A stretch of DNA of 64,000 bases from CAZAPO01 sp044841755 (GTDB lineage: Bacteria > Bacteroidota > Bacteroidia > Flavobacteriales > Flavobacteriaceae). How positions within the stretch are numbered: position 1 is the stretch's first letter; each line of letters opens with the position of its first letter. This document shows positions 34,332-43,423 of the stretch, in pieces. The notes under the pieces are model-generated. The model ran no database searches, was not told the DNA's origin, and saw nothing but the letters and a program-made list of their open reading frames with translations. Both the position numbers and the translations under genes were made by a program. The stretch is from the NCBI GenBank assembly GCA_044841755.1, contig JAXOFM010000001.1, forward strand, positions 310,001 to 374,000, written 5' to 3'.

Positions 34332-35024
34332 TTAATCTCTTCCTAGTACTTGAAAGGCCCAATAAACCAAATTTGCCAGAGCTCCAATAGCAGCTACTAA
34401 ATAAGTTCTTGCTGCCCACTTTAAAGCATCTTCTGCTCCTTTGTATTCTTCTCTAGATACCATATGCTTGTTCTCTAACCAAGCTAATGCTCTGTTACTT
34501 GCATCATACTCTACTGGAAGTGTAATAAAGCTAAACAAGGTTGCAAATCCCATCATTGCCAAACCCGCAACAGCAACCCACCAACCTAGACCTAACCCAG
34601 AAGCAGCTCCCAATACCAAACCTCCAATCACTAACCATTGTGACATTCCTGATGACACACTTACAATTGGCACTAATTGTGAACGCATTTGCAACCAACT
34701 ATAAGCCTGTGCATGTTGTACTGCATGACCACATTCGTGTGCCGCTACTGCAGCTGCAGCTGCATTACGCTCGTTATACACTGCTTCACTAAGGTTTACT
34801 GTTTTATCTTTTGGGTTGTAATGATCCGTTAAACGTCCTGGAGTAGACACTACTTTTACATCATAAATACCATGATCTGAAAGCATTTTTTCAGCTATTT
34901 CAGCACCACTCATGCCGTTTTGTAATCTGGTTTTTGAGTATTTTGTAAACTTGCTTTTTAGTTGATTACTTACCAACCAACTTACTAGTGCAACTCCTCC
35001 AATTAATATATAATATCCAAACAT
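34332..35024 (-). CDS. Membrane zinc metallopeptidase, YugP family
   Basis: 230 residues. The catalytic zinc motif is H-E-C-G-H in VAAHECGHAVQHAQAY, preceded by an N-terminal membrane helix (3-18) and the SGAEIAEKML segment. Hydrophobic helices follow at about 120-165 and near the C-terminus. This is the neutral zinc metallopeptidase (YugP/DUF2268-like) group found beside membrane maintenance genes. Its substrate is unknown. Confidence 0.88.
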   Translation of the reverse strand: MFGYYILIGGVALVSWLVSNQLKSKFTKYSKTRLQNGMSGAEIAEKMLSDHGIYDVKVVSTPGRLTDHYNPKDKTVNLSEAVYNERNAAAAAVAAHECGHAVQHAQAYSWLQMRSQLVPIVSVSSGMSQWLVIGGLVLGAASGLGLGWWVAVAGLAMMGFATLFSFITLPVEYDASNRALAWLENKHMVSREEYKGAEDALKWAARTYLVAAIGALANLVYWAFQVLGRD

Positions 35025-35114
35025 GTTTCCTTTTTTAATGAATTATAAATATACTTCTACTAAAGCAAAAACAAAGCCAAATAAAAGTTAAGAAATTTTG
35101 TCAGTTTCTAGCTC

Positions 35115-35375
35115 TTATTTATTGTACCTAATCTTAAAGTAAATAAGAAAAGTATAAGACACTATTGTAATACCATTTGCAATAATTAGGGAAAAGCTAT
35201 CAATTAAAATTCCGTAAACAAACCATAGTACAATACCCACAAAAAATAAAATAAGCATTGGCATTGATAACGCTTTGGCATTTTTAGTTTTCCAAGTTTT
35301 ATAAACTTGCGGCAAGAATGCAGATGTAGTTAATACAGCTGCAATTATTCCTATTATTTCAACTTTATCCAACAA
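35115..35375 (-). CDS. SemiSWEET-type PQ-loop sugar transporter
   Basis: 86 residues, a single three-helix half-transporter. The defining P-Q is in AFLPQVYKTWKTKNAKALSM, and the third helix ends in YFKIRY. SemiSWEETs dimerise to move sugars across the membrane. The first codon is TTG (two in a row) and the gene overlaps the end of leuS by 11 bases, so it is translated from leuS mRNA. Confidence 0.88.
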   Translation of the reverse strand: MLDKVEIIGIIAAVLTTSAFLPQVYKTWKTKNAKALSMPMLILFFVGIVLWFVYGILIDSFSLIIANGITIVSYTFLIYFKIRYNK

Positions 35376-38178
35376 TATTTACAATCTTTCCAGGTACCAC
35401 AATTACTTTTTTAGGTTCACGTCCTTGCAATTGTTGTTGAGTTCTTTCATGAGCCATGACTGCTTTTTCAATATCCTCTTTGCTCATATCTAATGGCAAC
35501 TCTAACTTAAAACGCATTTTGCCATTGAAAGAAATAGGATACTCTTTACTACTCTCCACCAAATGACTTCCTTCAAATACAGGGAAATCAGCTGTCGAAA
35601 TTGACTCATTATAACCAAGAGCCTGCCATAATTCTTCTGCAATATGAGGCGCATAAGGTGAAACCAATACCAATAAAGGTTCCAATATTTCTTTTGACGT
35701 ACACTTTTGAGCTGTTAACTCATTTGTTGCAATCATAAAAGTTGAAACTGACGTATTAAACGAGAAATTCTCAATATCTTCCTCAACCTTTTTGATAGTT
35801 TTATGCAAAGTTTTTAAGTTTTCTTTTGTTGGTGCAGCAGCATTCACTTTTAAACCATTATCATCAAAATACAGCTTCCATAGTTTCTTTAAAAAGCTAT
35901 GTACTCCTGTAATTCCAGCGGTGTTCCAAGGTTTGTATTGCTCTAATGGGCCTAAGAACATTTCGTATAGTCTTAAGCTGTCTGCACCATATTTCTCGCA
36001 AATGTTATCTGGGTTTACAACATTGTATTTAGACTTAGACATTTTTTCAACGTCACGTCCAACCTTATAAACTCCATCTTCTAAGACAAACTCAGCATCT
36101 TTAAATTCTGGTCTCCAGTTTTTGAACGCTTCGATATCTAGTTCATCTGATGAATTTACGAACGATACATCAGCATGAATAGGTTGAACATTTTCATGTA
36201 CAACCAGACCTTTTGATAAGAATTTATTTTCTCCTTCTACTCTATACACAAAAGCGCTAGTCCCCAATATCATTCCTTGATTGATTAGTTTTTTCGCATA
36301 TTCATCATGACCAACCAATCCCTTATCAAACATAAATTTTTGCCAGAAACGAGAATACAATAAGTGACCTGTTGCATGTTCACTTCCACCAATATAAAGA
36401 TCTACTTGTTGCCAATAATTAATAGCATCTTGAGAAAAGACTTCATCATCATTTTGAGGATCCATATAACGATTAAAATACTGCGAACTTCCTGCCCACC
36501 CAGGCATAGTATTTAACTCCAACGGAAAGACACTAGTGTCATTTATTTTATTGTTATCAGCCACTTCGTTCTTCACAGTATCCCAAGCCCAAACAGTTGC
36601 GTTTCCTAATGGTGGTTCACCTGTTTCAGTTGGTAAATATTTTTCTACTTCTGGCAACTCTAATGGTAGATGTTCAGCTTCAATCATTTGAGGTAATCCG
36701 TTCACATAATAAACTGGAAATGGTTCTCCCCAATAACGTTGACGAGAAAATACTGCATCACGCAAACGATAGTTTATTTTCCCTTCTCCCTGACCAATCT
36801 GCTCTAACTCATAAATAACACGCTTTGTTGCTTTTTTATAGTTCATTCCGTTAATGAAATCACTGTTAGCAATAACTGTATTCTCTTTGTCTGCAAAAGC
36901 CTCTTCACTAATATCTACTCCTTCAAAAATATTTGGAATTGGAATGTCAAAATGTTTTGCAAAATCATAATCACGTTGATCGCCACACGGTACAGCCATA
37001 ACAGCTCCTGTACCGTAACTTGCCAACACGTAATCTCCAATCCAAATTTGAACTGGTTCTTTAGTAAATGGATGCTCAGCATATGCGCCTGTAAATACTC
37101 CTGAAATTGTTTTTACATCTGCCATACGATCTCGTTCACTACGCTTTGCCGTAGCTTCAACATAAGCTTCAACCTGAGCTTTTTGTTCTGAAGTTGTGAT
37201 CTTTGCAACCAGATCGTGCTCAGGAGCTAAAGTCATAAAACTTACTCCAAAAATAGTGTCAGGTCGTGTAGTAAAAACTTCTATTTCAGCGTCGTGATCT
37301 TTCACTTTAAAAGTAACCGAAGCACCAACAGACTTTCCAATCCAATTACGCTGACTTTCTTTAAGTGAGTCTGTCCAATCAATGGTTTCTAACCCTTGAA
37401 GTAAACGCTCAGCATAAGCCGAAATACGCATACTCCATTGTGTCATCTTCTTTCTAACCACTGGATGACCACCTCTTTCTGAAACACCATTCACTATCTC
37501 ATCGTTTGCCAATACAGTTCCTAAGGCTGGACACCAGTTTACCTCTGTTTCAGCTAAATAGGTTAATCTGTATTTTAGTAGAATTTGTTGTTGCTCTTCT
37601 GACGAAAATCCATTCCATTCCTCGGTTGTAAAATCAGAAGTATCATCATCACAAGCAGCATTCACATTTGCATTCCCTTCAGCTTCAAAAATCTTTATCA
37701 ATTCTGAAATATCTTCTGCTTTGTCAGACTCATAATTATACCATGAATTGAATAACTGAATGAATATCCATTGTGTCCATTTATAATATTTAGGATCACT
37801 TGTGCGAACTTCTCTAGACCAATCAAATGAAAATCCGATCTGATCTAACTGACGGCGATAGGTTTTAATATTTTCCTCTGTAGTAATGGCTGGATGTTGG
37901 CCTGTTTGAATTGCATACTGTTCAGCAGGAAGACCAAAACTATCATACCCTTGTGGATGTAAAACATTAAATCCTTTATGACGCTTGTAGCGCGCATAGA
38001 TATCTGAAGCAATATAACCTAGTGGATGACCAACGTGTAATCCAGCTCCACTTGGGTAAGGGAACATGTCTAACACATAGTATTTAGGTTTATCTGAATT
38101 ATTCTCAGCCTTAAACGTTTGGTTTTCTGCCCAATACTTTTGCCACTTGGCTTCAATTTCATTGAAATTGTACTTCAT
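35365..38178 (-). CDS. leuS: Leucyl-tRNA synthetase
   Basis: 937 residues. Class I motifs: HVGHPLGY (HIGH) near residue 49 within MFPYPSGAGLHVGHPLGY, and KMSKSKYNVVNPD. The CP1 editing domain contains TTRPDTIFGVSFM and GTGAVMAVPCGDQRDYDFA. An insertion of about 30 acidic residues between the HIGH domain and the LTYLAETEVNWCP segment (roughly 170-205, DDDTSDFTTEEW) is longer than in E. coli; similar inserts occur in Bacteroidota homologues. The 3' end overlaps the SemiSWEET gene. Confidence 0.97.
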   Translation of the reverse strand: MKYNFNEIEAKWQKYWAENQTFKAENNSDKPKYYVLDMFPYPSGAGLHVGHPLGYIASDIYARYKRHKGFNVLHPQGYDSFGLPAEQYAIQTGQHPAITTEENIKTYRRQLDQIGFSFDWSREVRTSDPKYYKWTQWIFIQLFNSWYNYESDKAEDISELIKIFEAEGNANVNAACDDDTSDFTTEEWNGFSSEEQQQILLKYRLTYLAETEVNWCPALGTVLANDEIVNGVSERGGHPVVRKKMTQWSMRISAYAERLLQGLETIDWTDSLKESQRNWIGKSVGASVTFKVKDHDAEIEVFTTRPDTIFGVSFMTLAPEHDLVAKITTSEQKAQVEAYVEATAKRSERDRMADVKTISGVFTGAYAEHPFTKEPVQIWIGDYVLASYGTGAVMAVPCGDQRDYDFAKHFDIPIPNIFEGVDISEEAFADKENTVIANSDFINGMNYKKATKRVIYELEQIGQGEGKINYRLRDAVFSRQRYWGEPFPVYYVNGLPQMIEAEHLPLELPEVEKYLPTETGEPPLGNATVWAWDTVKNEVADNNKINDTSVFPLELNTMPGWAGSSQYFNRYMDPQNDDEVFSQDAINYWQQVDLYIGGSEHATGHLLYSRFWQKFMFDKGLVGHDEYAKKLINQGMILGTSAFVYRVEGENKFLSKGLVVHENVQPIHADVSFVNSSDELDIEAFKNWRPEFKDAEFVLEDGVYKVGRDVEKMSKSKYNVVNPDNICEKYGADSLRLYEMFLGPLEQYKPWNTAGITGVHSFLKKLWKLYFDDNGLKVNAAAPTKENLKTLHKTIKKVEEDIENFSFNTSVSTFMIATNELTAQKCTSKEILEPLLVLVSPYAPHIAEELWQALGYNESISTADFPVFEGSHLVESSKEYPISFNGKMRFKLELPLDMSKEDIEKAVMAHERTQQQLQGREPKKVIVVPGKIVNIVG

Positions 38179-38200
38179 TATCGTCTCTTTTAAGAAGTTG

Positions 38201-38208
38201 CAAATTTA
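38201..38208 (-). promoter_or_regulatory. -7 promoter element for leuS
   Basis: TAAATTTG on the reverse strand, 22 bases before the leuS ATG, with TTTT near -33. Confidence 0.5.
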
Positions 38209-38332
38209 CGGTTTATCTATAAACTGTAAAACCTTTCTTTTCAATAATAACGCACCGTTTATTTACTTTTAATATTAGTTTGTACTACAAATAAGATTAC
38301 ATTTGACTATTAAATTCTAAAAGCAACTAACA

Positions 38333-39250
38333 TTGCCAAAAAGCAACGTCTTTAAAGCGCATTTAGCTCTACTTGGGGCTAACGTTATTTACGGGGTAAA
38401 CTACATTGTTGCCAAAGGCATTATGCCTGATAAAATTGGGCCTTCTGCATTTGTTTTTATCAGACTCTTGTTTGGCGGAATTCTTTTCTGGATGCTCAAA
38501 GCTTTTATTAAAGAGTCGATAGCAAAAAAAGATTTCCCGAGGATCGTTCTATGTGGATTTTTAGGTGCTGCTGCAAATCAATTATTATTTTTTAATGGAT
38601 TAAACCTAACCTCTCCAATTGACGCTTCGATAATTCTTACTGCCACACCAGTAATTGTTTTGGTACTAAGCGTTATTCTTCTCAAAGAAAGAATTACTTC
38701 AAATAAAATAATTGGCATTACCATTGGAGCTATTGGCGCTATTGTTCTAATATGGCATAGCAATTCTGGGGAAGGAACCAGTTCGCTATTAGGTAACGTT
38801 TTAGTTTTTTTAAACTCTTCGGTATATGGTTTATACTTAGTGATAGTAAAGCCATTACTCAAAAAGTATCATTCTACTACAATAATAAGCTGGGTGTTCT
38901 TGTTCGGGTTCTTTTTTATGCTTCCTTTTGGAATTCCAGATATTGTGAATACTAACTTCTCTGAGTTTACTTTAAACACTTATTTGGTAGTAGGTTTTGT
39001 GGTGATCTTTACTACATTTTTCGCATACCTCTTCAATATCTATGCGCTGAATTATGTGTCGCCAGCAGTTAATTCAAGTTACATTTATTTACAACCAGCA
39101 GTAAGTTTTATAATGGTTAGTCTTTATGCATATTTACTTAATCAAACAGTGTATGCTCAAGATATTAATGCTACAAAAATTGTAAGCTGTTTATTAGTAA
39201 TTTTAGGAGTGTACCTTATTAGTAAAACTCCAAAAGACTCTATAGGTTAG
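38333..39250 (+). CDS. EamA/DMT-family transporter
   Basis: 305 residues with ten predicted membrane helices in two EamA repeats (ANVIYGVNYIVAKG at the start of the first; SSVYGLYLVIVKPLL opening the second). The repeat hallmarks LGAAANQLLFFNGLNLTSP and NIYALNYVSPAVNSSYIYLQP are visible. Drug/metabolite transporters of this type export amino acids, nucleotides or drugs; the substrate is unknown. The start is TTG at 38333; no ATG lies before the first helix. Its end overlaps the convergent panE gene by 11 bases. Confidence 0.88.
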   Translation: MPKSNVFKAHLALLGANVIYGVNYIVAKGIMPDKIGPSAFVFIRLLFGGILFWMLKAFIKESIAKKDFPRIVLCGFLGAAANQLLFFNGLNLTSPIDASIILTATPVIVLVLSVILLKERITSNKIIGITIGAIGAIVLIWHSNSGEGTSSLLGNVLVFLNSSVYGLYLVIVKPLLKKYHSTTIISWVFLFGFFFMLPFGIPDIVNTNFSEFTLNTYLVVGFVVIFTTFFAYLFNIYALNYVSPAVNSSYIYLQPAVSFIMVSLYAYLLNQTVYAQDINATKIVSCLLVILGVYLISKTPKDSIG

Positions 39251-40166
39251 CCCTTGCAGCCTTCTCCATAGGTAATAAACATTGATAAGTAAATTTGTTT
39301 ACAGGAGTTACTATGTCGAGTTGTTTCCCTTGCTCTACGATGTAACCGTTGAAGTTTTTAAGTTCACTAGGCCTTCCTTCCATAAAATCTCGTTGCATTG
39401 AAGCTGTAGTGTTATAGTCCATTCTATCAATAATACCTATTGCCATTTCTATATGCTGATTGGTTAAAGCAATACCTTTTGCATTTGCGATAGCCATAAT
39501 TTCATTAGCCGTTTGATATAACAGTTGCCTTATATTTTCATCTTCTCTCATCGCTCCAAAAGGTGATCGAGTAATAGCTCCCATACCACTTACTGTAGCT
39601 ATAAACAAGAACTTTTTCCAAATATCAAGATGAACATCTTCAGACAAAGTATTCTTGAATCCAGCTTTATCGAAAACTTCTTTTAGTTTTTGTATTCGCT
39701 CTGTATTTGTATTATTGTACTCTCCAAAAACTATTTCAGGTTCATATTCAAAATGCGTGATAACTCCTGGAGATTCTATCTTGCTAACAATCTTGCAAAG
39801 TCCAGCCAATATGTTTTCATGAGGAAGTATTTCTCTTAATCGATCGGCATTATCAGCTCCATTCTGTAATGGCAAGACCATTGTGTTTTTGCCAATTACT
39901 AGTTTTAGTTTCTCTGCAATAGGTTCTATTTGCCATGATTTAACTCCTAGAATTACTAAATCTGACGAGTCTAATAAGTTATAATCATTAGTAGCCTTTG
40001 GGTGAACTGTAAAATCTCCTTTGATGCTTTTTATTCGAAGTCCATTTGCTTTAATTGCTTCTAACGTCTTACCTCTAACGAAAAAAGTAACATCAAAACC
40101 TGCTTTTGTAAGCATTCCTCCAAAATATCCTCCAACTCCTCCTGCACCTATTACAACAATGTTCAT
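39240..40166 (-). CDS. panE: 2-dehydropantoate 2-reductase
   Basis: 308 residues. Ketopantoate reductase of coenzyme A synthesis: the NADPH-binding IVVIGAGGVGGYFGGML (residues 3-19), VVLPLQNGADNADRL, and the C-terminal helical domain with the active-site Lys in DIWKKFLFIATVSGMGA and the PSELKNFNGYIVEQGKQ block. Related family members act on other 2-oxo acids, so the substrate is inferred. It is convergent with the EamA transporter gene. Confidence 0.88.
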   Translation of the reverse strand: MNIVVIGAGGVGGYFGGMLTKAGFDVTFFVRGKTLEAIKANGLRIKSIKGDFTVHPKATNDYNLLDSSDLVILGVKSWQIEPIAEKLKLVIGKNTMVLPLQNGADNADRLREILPHENILAGLCKIVSKIESPGVITHFEYEPEIVFGEYNNTNTERIQKLKEVFDKAGFKNTLSEDVHLDIWKKFLFIATVSGMGAITRSPFGAMREDENIRQLLYQTANEIMAIANAKGIALTNQHIEMAIGIIDRMDYNTTASMQRDFMEGRPSELKNFNGYIVEQGKQLDIVTPVNKFTYQCLLPMEKAARANL

Positions 40167-40233
40167 ATGTTTTAGTTATATTAATTACTGATTAAAGATA
40201 CTTTTATATTTTTACGCTAACAAGATTACCTTT

Positions 40234-41112
40234 ATGAGCTCCTCTTTTGAAAGACATCAAAAACGTCGTTTAATTTCTTCCTATTTCTCTGTTGTTATTA
40301 GTATTGCTTTAGTACTGTTTTTACTAGGCCTGTTGGGAATGTTAGTTTTAAACGCCAAGACGATTTCTGATAGTTTTAAGGAACGTGTTGTCATGACAAT
40401 TTATCTGAATGATTCTGCAAAAGAAGTAGAGATCAATCAACTTGAAAAGAGTTTAGCGCTGGCTTCCTATATAAAAGAAACTGCTTATATTTCAAAAGAA
40501 GATGCAGCTGACTTTATGAAAGGTGAGTATGGTGAGGATTTTTTAGATGATGTTGGTTATAATCCACTGCAAAACTCTATTGAAGTAAACCTGAAAGCAG
40601 ACTTTGTTACAGAACAACGCTTAGACAGTATTTCTCAAGTAGTGTTAACCAAAAAATTTGTTGATGATGCTCGCTATGACAAAGACCTTGTTTCTGTCAT
40701 GAACAGTAATGTAAAGCGTATTAGTGTTTGGGTATTGGTTATTAGTGCAATTTTCACCTTAATTGCTGTACTCTTAATTAATAGCTCTATAAGGCTTTCG
40801 GTATATTCTAAGAGATTTATTATAAAAACCATGCAAATGGTTGGCGCAACGAAGCAATTTATCAGAAAACCTTTTGTTTTTAGAAGTATTCGCTTGGGAA
40901 TTATTGGTGCAATTTTAGCATTGACAGGAATGGCTGTGGTATTATATTATGTTGACAAGACTTTCCCTGAGTTAGAATTATTGCAAAATCAAATAATGAT
41001 TATCGGTTTATTTACTGGCGTTTTTATTCTTGGAATAGTCATTACTTGGATTAGTACTCATTTTGCCACACAACGCTTCTTGAATTTAAAAACAGATCAA
41101 TTGTACTATTAA
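40234..41112 (+). CDS. ftsX: FtsX-like cell division permease
   Basis: 292 residues. One N-terminal membrane helix (18-42), a periplasmic domain of about 110 residues with the A-S-Y-I-K-E-T-A-Y-I-S-K-E-D-A segment, and three C-terminal helices (170-185, 220-245, 250-275). The sequence KTMQMVGATKQFIRKPFVFRS is typical of FtsX. It works with the ATPase FtsE to activate peptidoglycan hydrolases during division. No ftsE is adjacent, which is usual in Bacteroidota. DUF3098, uppP and truB follow. Confidence 0.9.
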   Translation: MSSSFERHQKRRLISSYFSVVISIALVLFLLGLLGMLVLNAKTISDSFKERVVMTIYLNDSAKEVEINQLEKSLALASYIKETAYISKEDAADFMKGEYGEDFLDDVGYNPLQNSIEVNLKADFVTEQRLDSISQVVLTKKFVDDARYDKDLVSVMNSNVKRISVWVLVISAIFTLIAVLLINSSIRLSVYSKRFIIKTMQMVGATKQFIRKPFVFRSIRLGIIGAILALTGMAVVLYYVDKTFPELELLQNQIMIIGLFTGVFILGIVITWISTHFATQRFLNLKTDQLYY

Positions 41113-41177
41113 AACTGCATCTAATCGAAAACTAATAATAAATTAGTTTAAAGCTCGTTAAGCAAAAAACCATCAAC

Positions 41178-41529
41178 ATGAAGAAGTTAACCCAATTCAA
41201 TGTTCCCTTTTTTGCCCTTACTTTTTTTAACTGTTTGCTCATGCATTATTCAAAATCCAAAGCCTGAAGAATGTGAAATTGTTACTACCACCATTAGTAA
41301 AATAGTAGAAGGAACAAGTTATGATATCGTATTTGTTGACAAAGGTGGTGATCGTTATTATATTAATCGTGGATTAGAACAAGGTTTAAATTTACAAGAT
41401 CTTAACGCTTTGGTGTTAAATAAAACTGTTACTTTGCACTTAGCTAAAGTATTGGGTGGAATGGCTACCTCTGAACATATTGCCCAACTAGCTGTAAACG
41501 ATAATATTATTTTTACAGAGTTTAATTAA
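41178..41529 (+). pseudogene. Small putative lipoprotein, signal peptide split by a probable frameshift
   Basis: The open frame used for the body begins at the ATG at 41200 and gives 109 residues (hydrophobic start with no positive N-region, then LTVCSC, then a compact domain ending ILVVN-like). A better start, ATG at 41178 (MKKLTQFN), lies in another frame. Removing one T from the six-T run near 41206 would join the two into a normal lipoprotein signal: a charged KK, a hydrophobic core and the lipobox LTVC. The gene is therefore either frameshifted, misread at a homopolymer, or phase-variable. Domain function is unknown; homologues usually sit between ftsX and DUF3098. Confidence 0.5.
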
Positions 41530-41531
41530 TA

Positions 41532-41789
41532 ATGGGAGAACAAAAGCGTAAACAGGAAGCAAAAAGCAATTTTATTTTTGGTGAAAAAAATTACAAATTC
41601 ATGTTTGTTGGCATAGCTTTTATTGCTATAGGATTTATACTTATGGCAGGTGGAGGGAGCGATGATCCTAACGTTTACAATCCAGAGATTTTTAATTTCA
41701 GACGTATTAGACTTGCACCAACGTTGGTTTTAATTGGTTTTGGAATACAGATATATGCTATTCTTTTAAACCCGGATAGTAAAAAATAA
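41532..41789 (+). CDS. DUF3098 membrane protein
   Basis: 85 residues. Residues 14-35 (FIFGEKNYKFMFVGIAF) and the GFILMAGGGSDDPNVYNPEIFNFRR segment match the DUF3098 family. Two hydrophobic helices (26-42, 66-80). It almost always lies between ftsX and uppP in flavobacteria, as here, which suggests an envelope role; no function is known. Confidence 0.88.
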   Translation: MGEQKRKQEAKSNFIFGEKNYKFMFVGIAFIAIGFILMAGGGSDDPNVYNPEIFNFRRIRLAPTLVLIGFGIQIYAILLNPDSKK

Positions 41790-41834
41790 TTTCAATTTTT
41801 ACTCTTACTTAATCTATAGCTAGTGCTATTTTGA

Positions 41835-41842
41835 TACTTTTG
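41835..41842 (+). promoter_or_regulatory. -7 promoter element directly before uppP
   Basis: TACTTTTG ends four bases before the GTG start of uppP. Transcription would begin at or near the start codon, implying a leaderless message. Confidence 0.5.
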
Positions 41843-41846
41843 CCCC

Positions 41847-42641
41847 GTGGAAATCATTGATGCCATATTATTAGGAATCGTTCAAGGACTAACCGAGTTT
41901 CTGCCTGTTTCTTCTAGTGGTCACTTAGAACTAGGGAAAGCTATTTTAGGTGACCAAATGGTACCTGAAGAAAGTCTACTATTTACGGTTGTTCTACATT
42001 TTGCTACAGCATTAAGTACTATTGTTATTTTTAGAAAAGACATCCTAGAAATCTTAAAAGGACTGTTTTCTTTTAAATGGAATGAAGACACTCAATTTGT
42101 TGCTAAAATTGCGCTCTCTATGATTCCTGCAGTCATTATTGGTTTTACCTACGAATCGGAATTCGCTGATCTTTTTGGAGGCAACATAAAATTGGTTGGT
42201 TTCATGCTTATAGTAACTGCATTATTGCTGTACCTAGCTGATAAAGCAAGGCAAACAGATAAAAAGGTTTCTTTTAAAGATGCGCTAGTTATTGGTTTTG
42301 CACAAGCCATTGCAATGCTTCCTGGTATTTCGCGTTCTGGTGCCACAATATCAACTTCTGTTTTACTTAGAAATGACAAAGCCAAAGCAGCTAGGTTTTC
42401 TTTCTTGATGGTGGTTCCTTTAATTTTTGGAAAAATCGCAAAGGATCTTATAAATGGAGAAATTAGTTTTCAAGCAGAAAACATTACTATCCTATCAGTT
42501 GGATTTCTAGCAGCATTTATTTCTGGATTAATTGCCTGTACATGGATGATCAAACTTGTTAAAAAAAGTAAGCTGTCTTACTTCTCAATTTACTGTGTAA
42601 TTGTTGGCTTAATTGCCATTGGTGTTACATTTTTTGCCTAA
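41847..42641 (+). CDS. uppP: Undecaprenyl-diphosphate phosphatase
   Basis: 264 residues, recognised by GIVQGLTEFLPVSSSGHL (near residues 10-27) and the second catalytic block LPGISRSGATIS. The protein has seven to eight membrane helices and recycles the carrier lipid for cell-wall synthesis. The first codon is GTG (MEIID), sitting almost on a -7 promoter box. It is followed two bases later by truB. Confidence 0.95.
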   Translation: MEIIDAILLGIVQGLTEFLPVSSSGHLELGKAILGDQMVPEESLLFTVVLHFATALSTIVIFRKDILEILKGLFSFKWNEDTQFVAKIALSMIPAVIIGFTYESEFADLFGGNIKLVGFMLIVTALLLYLADKARQTDKKVSFKDALVIGFAQAIAMLPGISRSGATISTSVLLRNDKAKAARFSFLMVVPLIFGKIAKDLINGEISFQAENITILSVGFLAAFISGLIACTWMIKLVKKSKLSYFSIYCVIVGLIAIGVTFFA

Positions 42642-42643
42642 CT

Positions 42644-43336
42644 ATGAAAACTTTAGAAGACTTTCAAAACGGACAAGTTTTACTAATTGACAAACCATTA
42701 GAATGGACATCTTTTCAAGTAGTGAACAAACTGCGTTGGCATATTAGAAAAACCTTTGATATCAAAAAAATTAAGGTTGGTCATGCTGGAACATTAGATC
42801 CTTTAGCCACTGGATTACTTGTGATTTGCACCGGAAAAATGACTAAACAAATTGACACTTTTCAAGCCAAAACCAAAGAATATACTGGAGCAATTAAATT
42901 AGGTGCGACTACTCCTTCCTATGATTTAGAAACTGAAATAGATCAAACTTTCCCAACTGATCATATTACTGAGGAATTAGTTAAAGAAGCTACTCAAAAG
43001 TTTGTGGGTACCTTACAACAGTTTCCACCAATATTTTCTGCAGTTAAAAAAGATGGAAAGCGCTTGTATGAGTTTGCCAGAGCTGGTAAAGAAGTAGAAG
43101 TAAAATCTAGGACGATTACTATTTCAGAGTTTGAAATCACCAATATTAAAAACTTAGAAGTTTCGTTTAGAGTTATTTGCAGTAAAGGAACTTACATTCG
43201 TTCTCTAGCTCATGATTTTGGAAAAGGGCTCCATTCTGGAGGGCATTTAATTTCCTTAAGACGCACGAAAATTGGTGATTTTGATGTGAAAAACGCCGCT
43301 ACAATTGAAGACTTTATAGAAGGTTTGAACGCATAA
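42644..43336 (+). CDS. truB: tRNA pseudouridine-55 synthase
   Basis: 230 residues. The catalytic block GHAGTLDPLATGLLVICTGKMTK contains the active Asp, and LIDKPLEWTSFQVVNKLR is the TruB opening. GTYIRSLAHDFGKGL is the second conserved block. The PUA domain of longer TruB proteins is absent, as is normal in Bacteroidota. It is coupled to uppP with a two-base gap. Confidence 0.95.
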   Translation: MKTLEDFQNGQVLLIDKPLEWTSFQVVNKLRWHIRKTFDIKKIKVGHAGTLDPLATGLLVICTGKMTKQIDTFQAKTKEYTGAIKLGATTPSYDLETEIDQTFPTDHITEELVKEATQKFVGTLQQFPPIFSAVKKDGKRLYEFARAGKEVEVKSRTITISEFEITNIKNLEVSFRVICSKGTYIRSLAHDFGKGLHSGGHLISLRRTKIGDFDVKNAATIEDFIEGLNA

Positions 43337-43423
43337 TAATCTCTCAAACTATTTGGAGAAACCCTTGTTTTAAACTATTTTGAGCTTATCAACGTATATA
43401 CAAGACCCAAAGTCATACAACTT

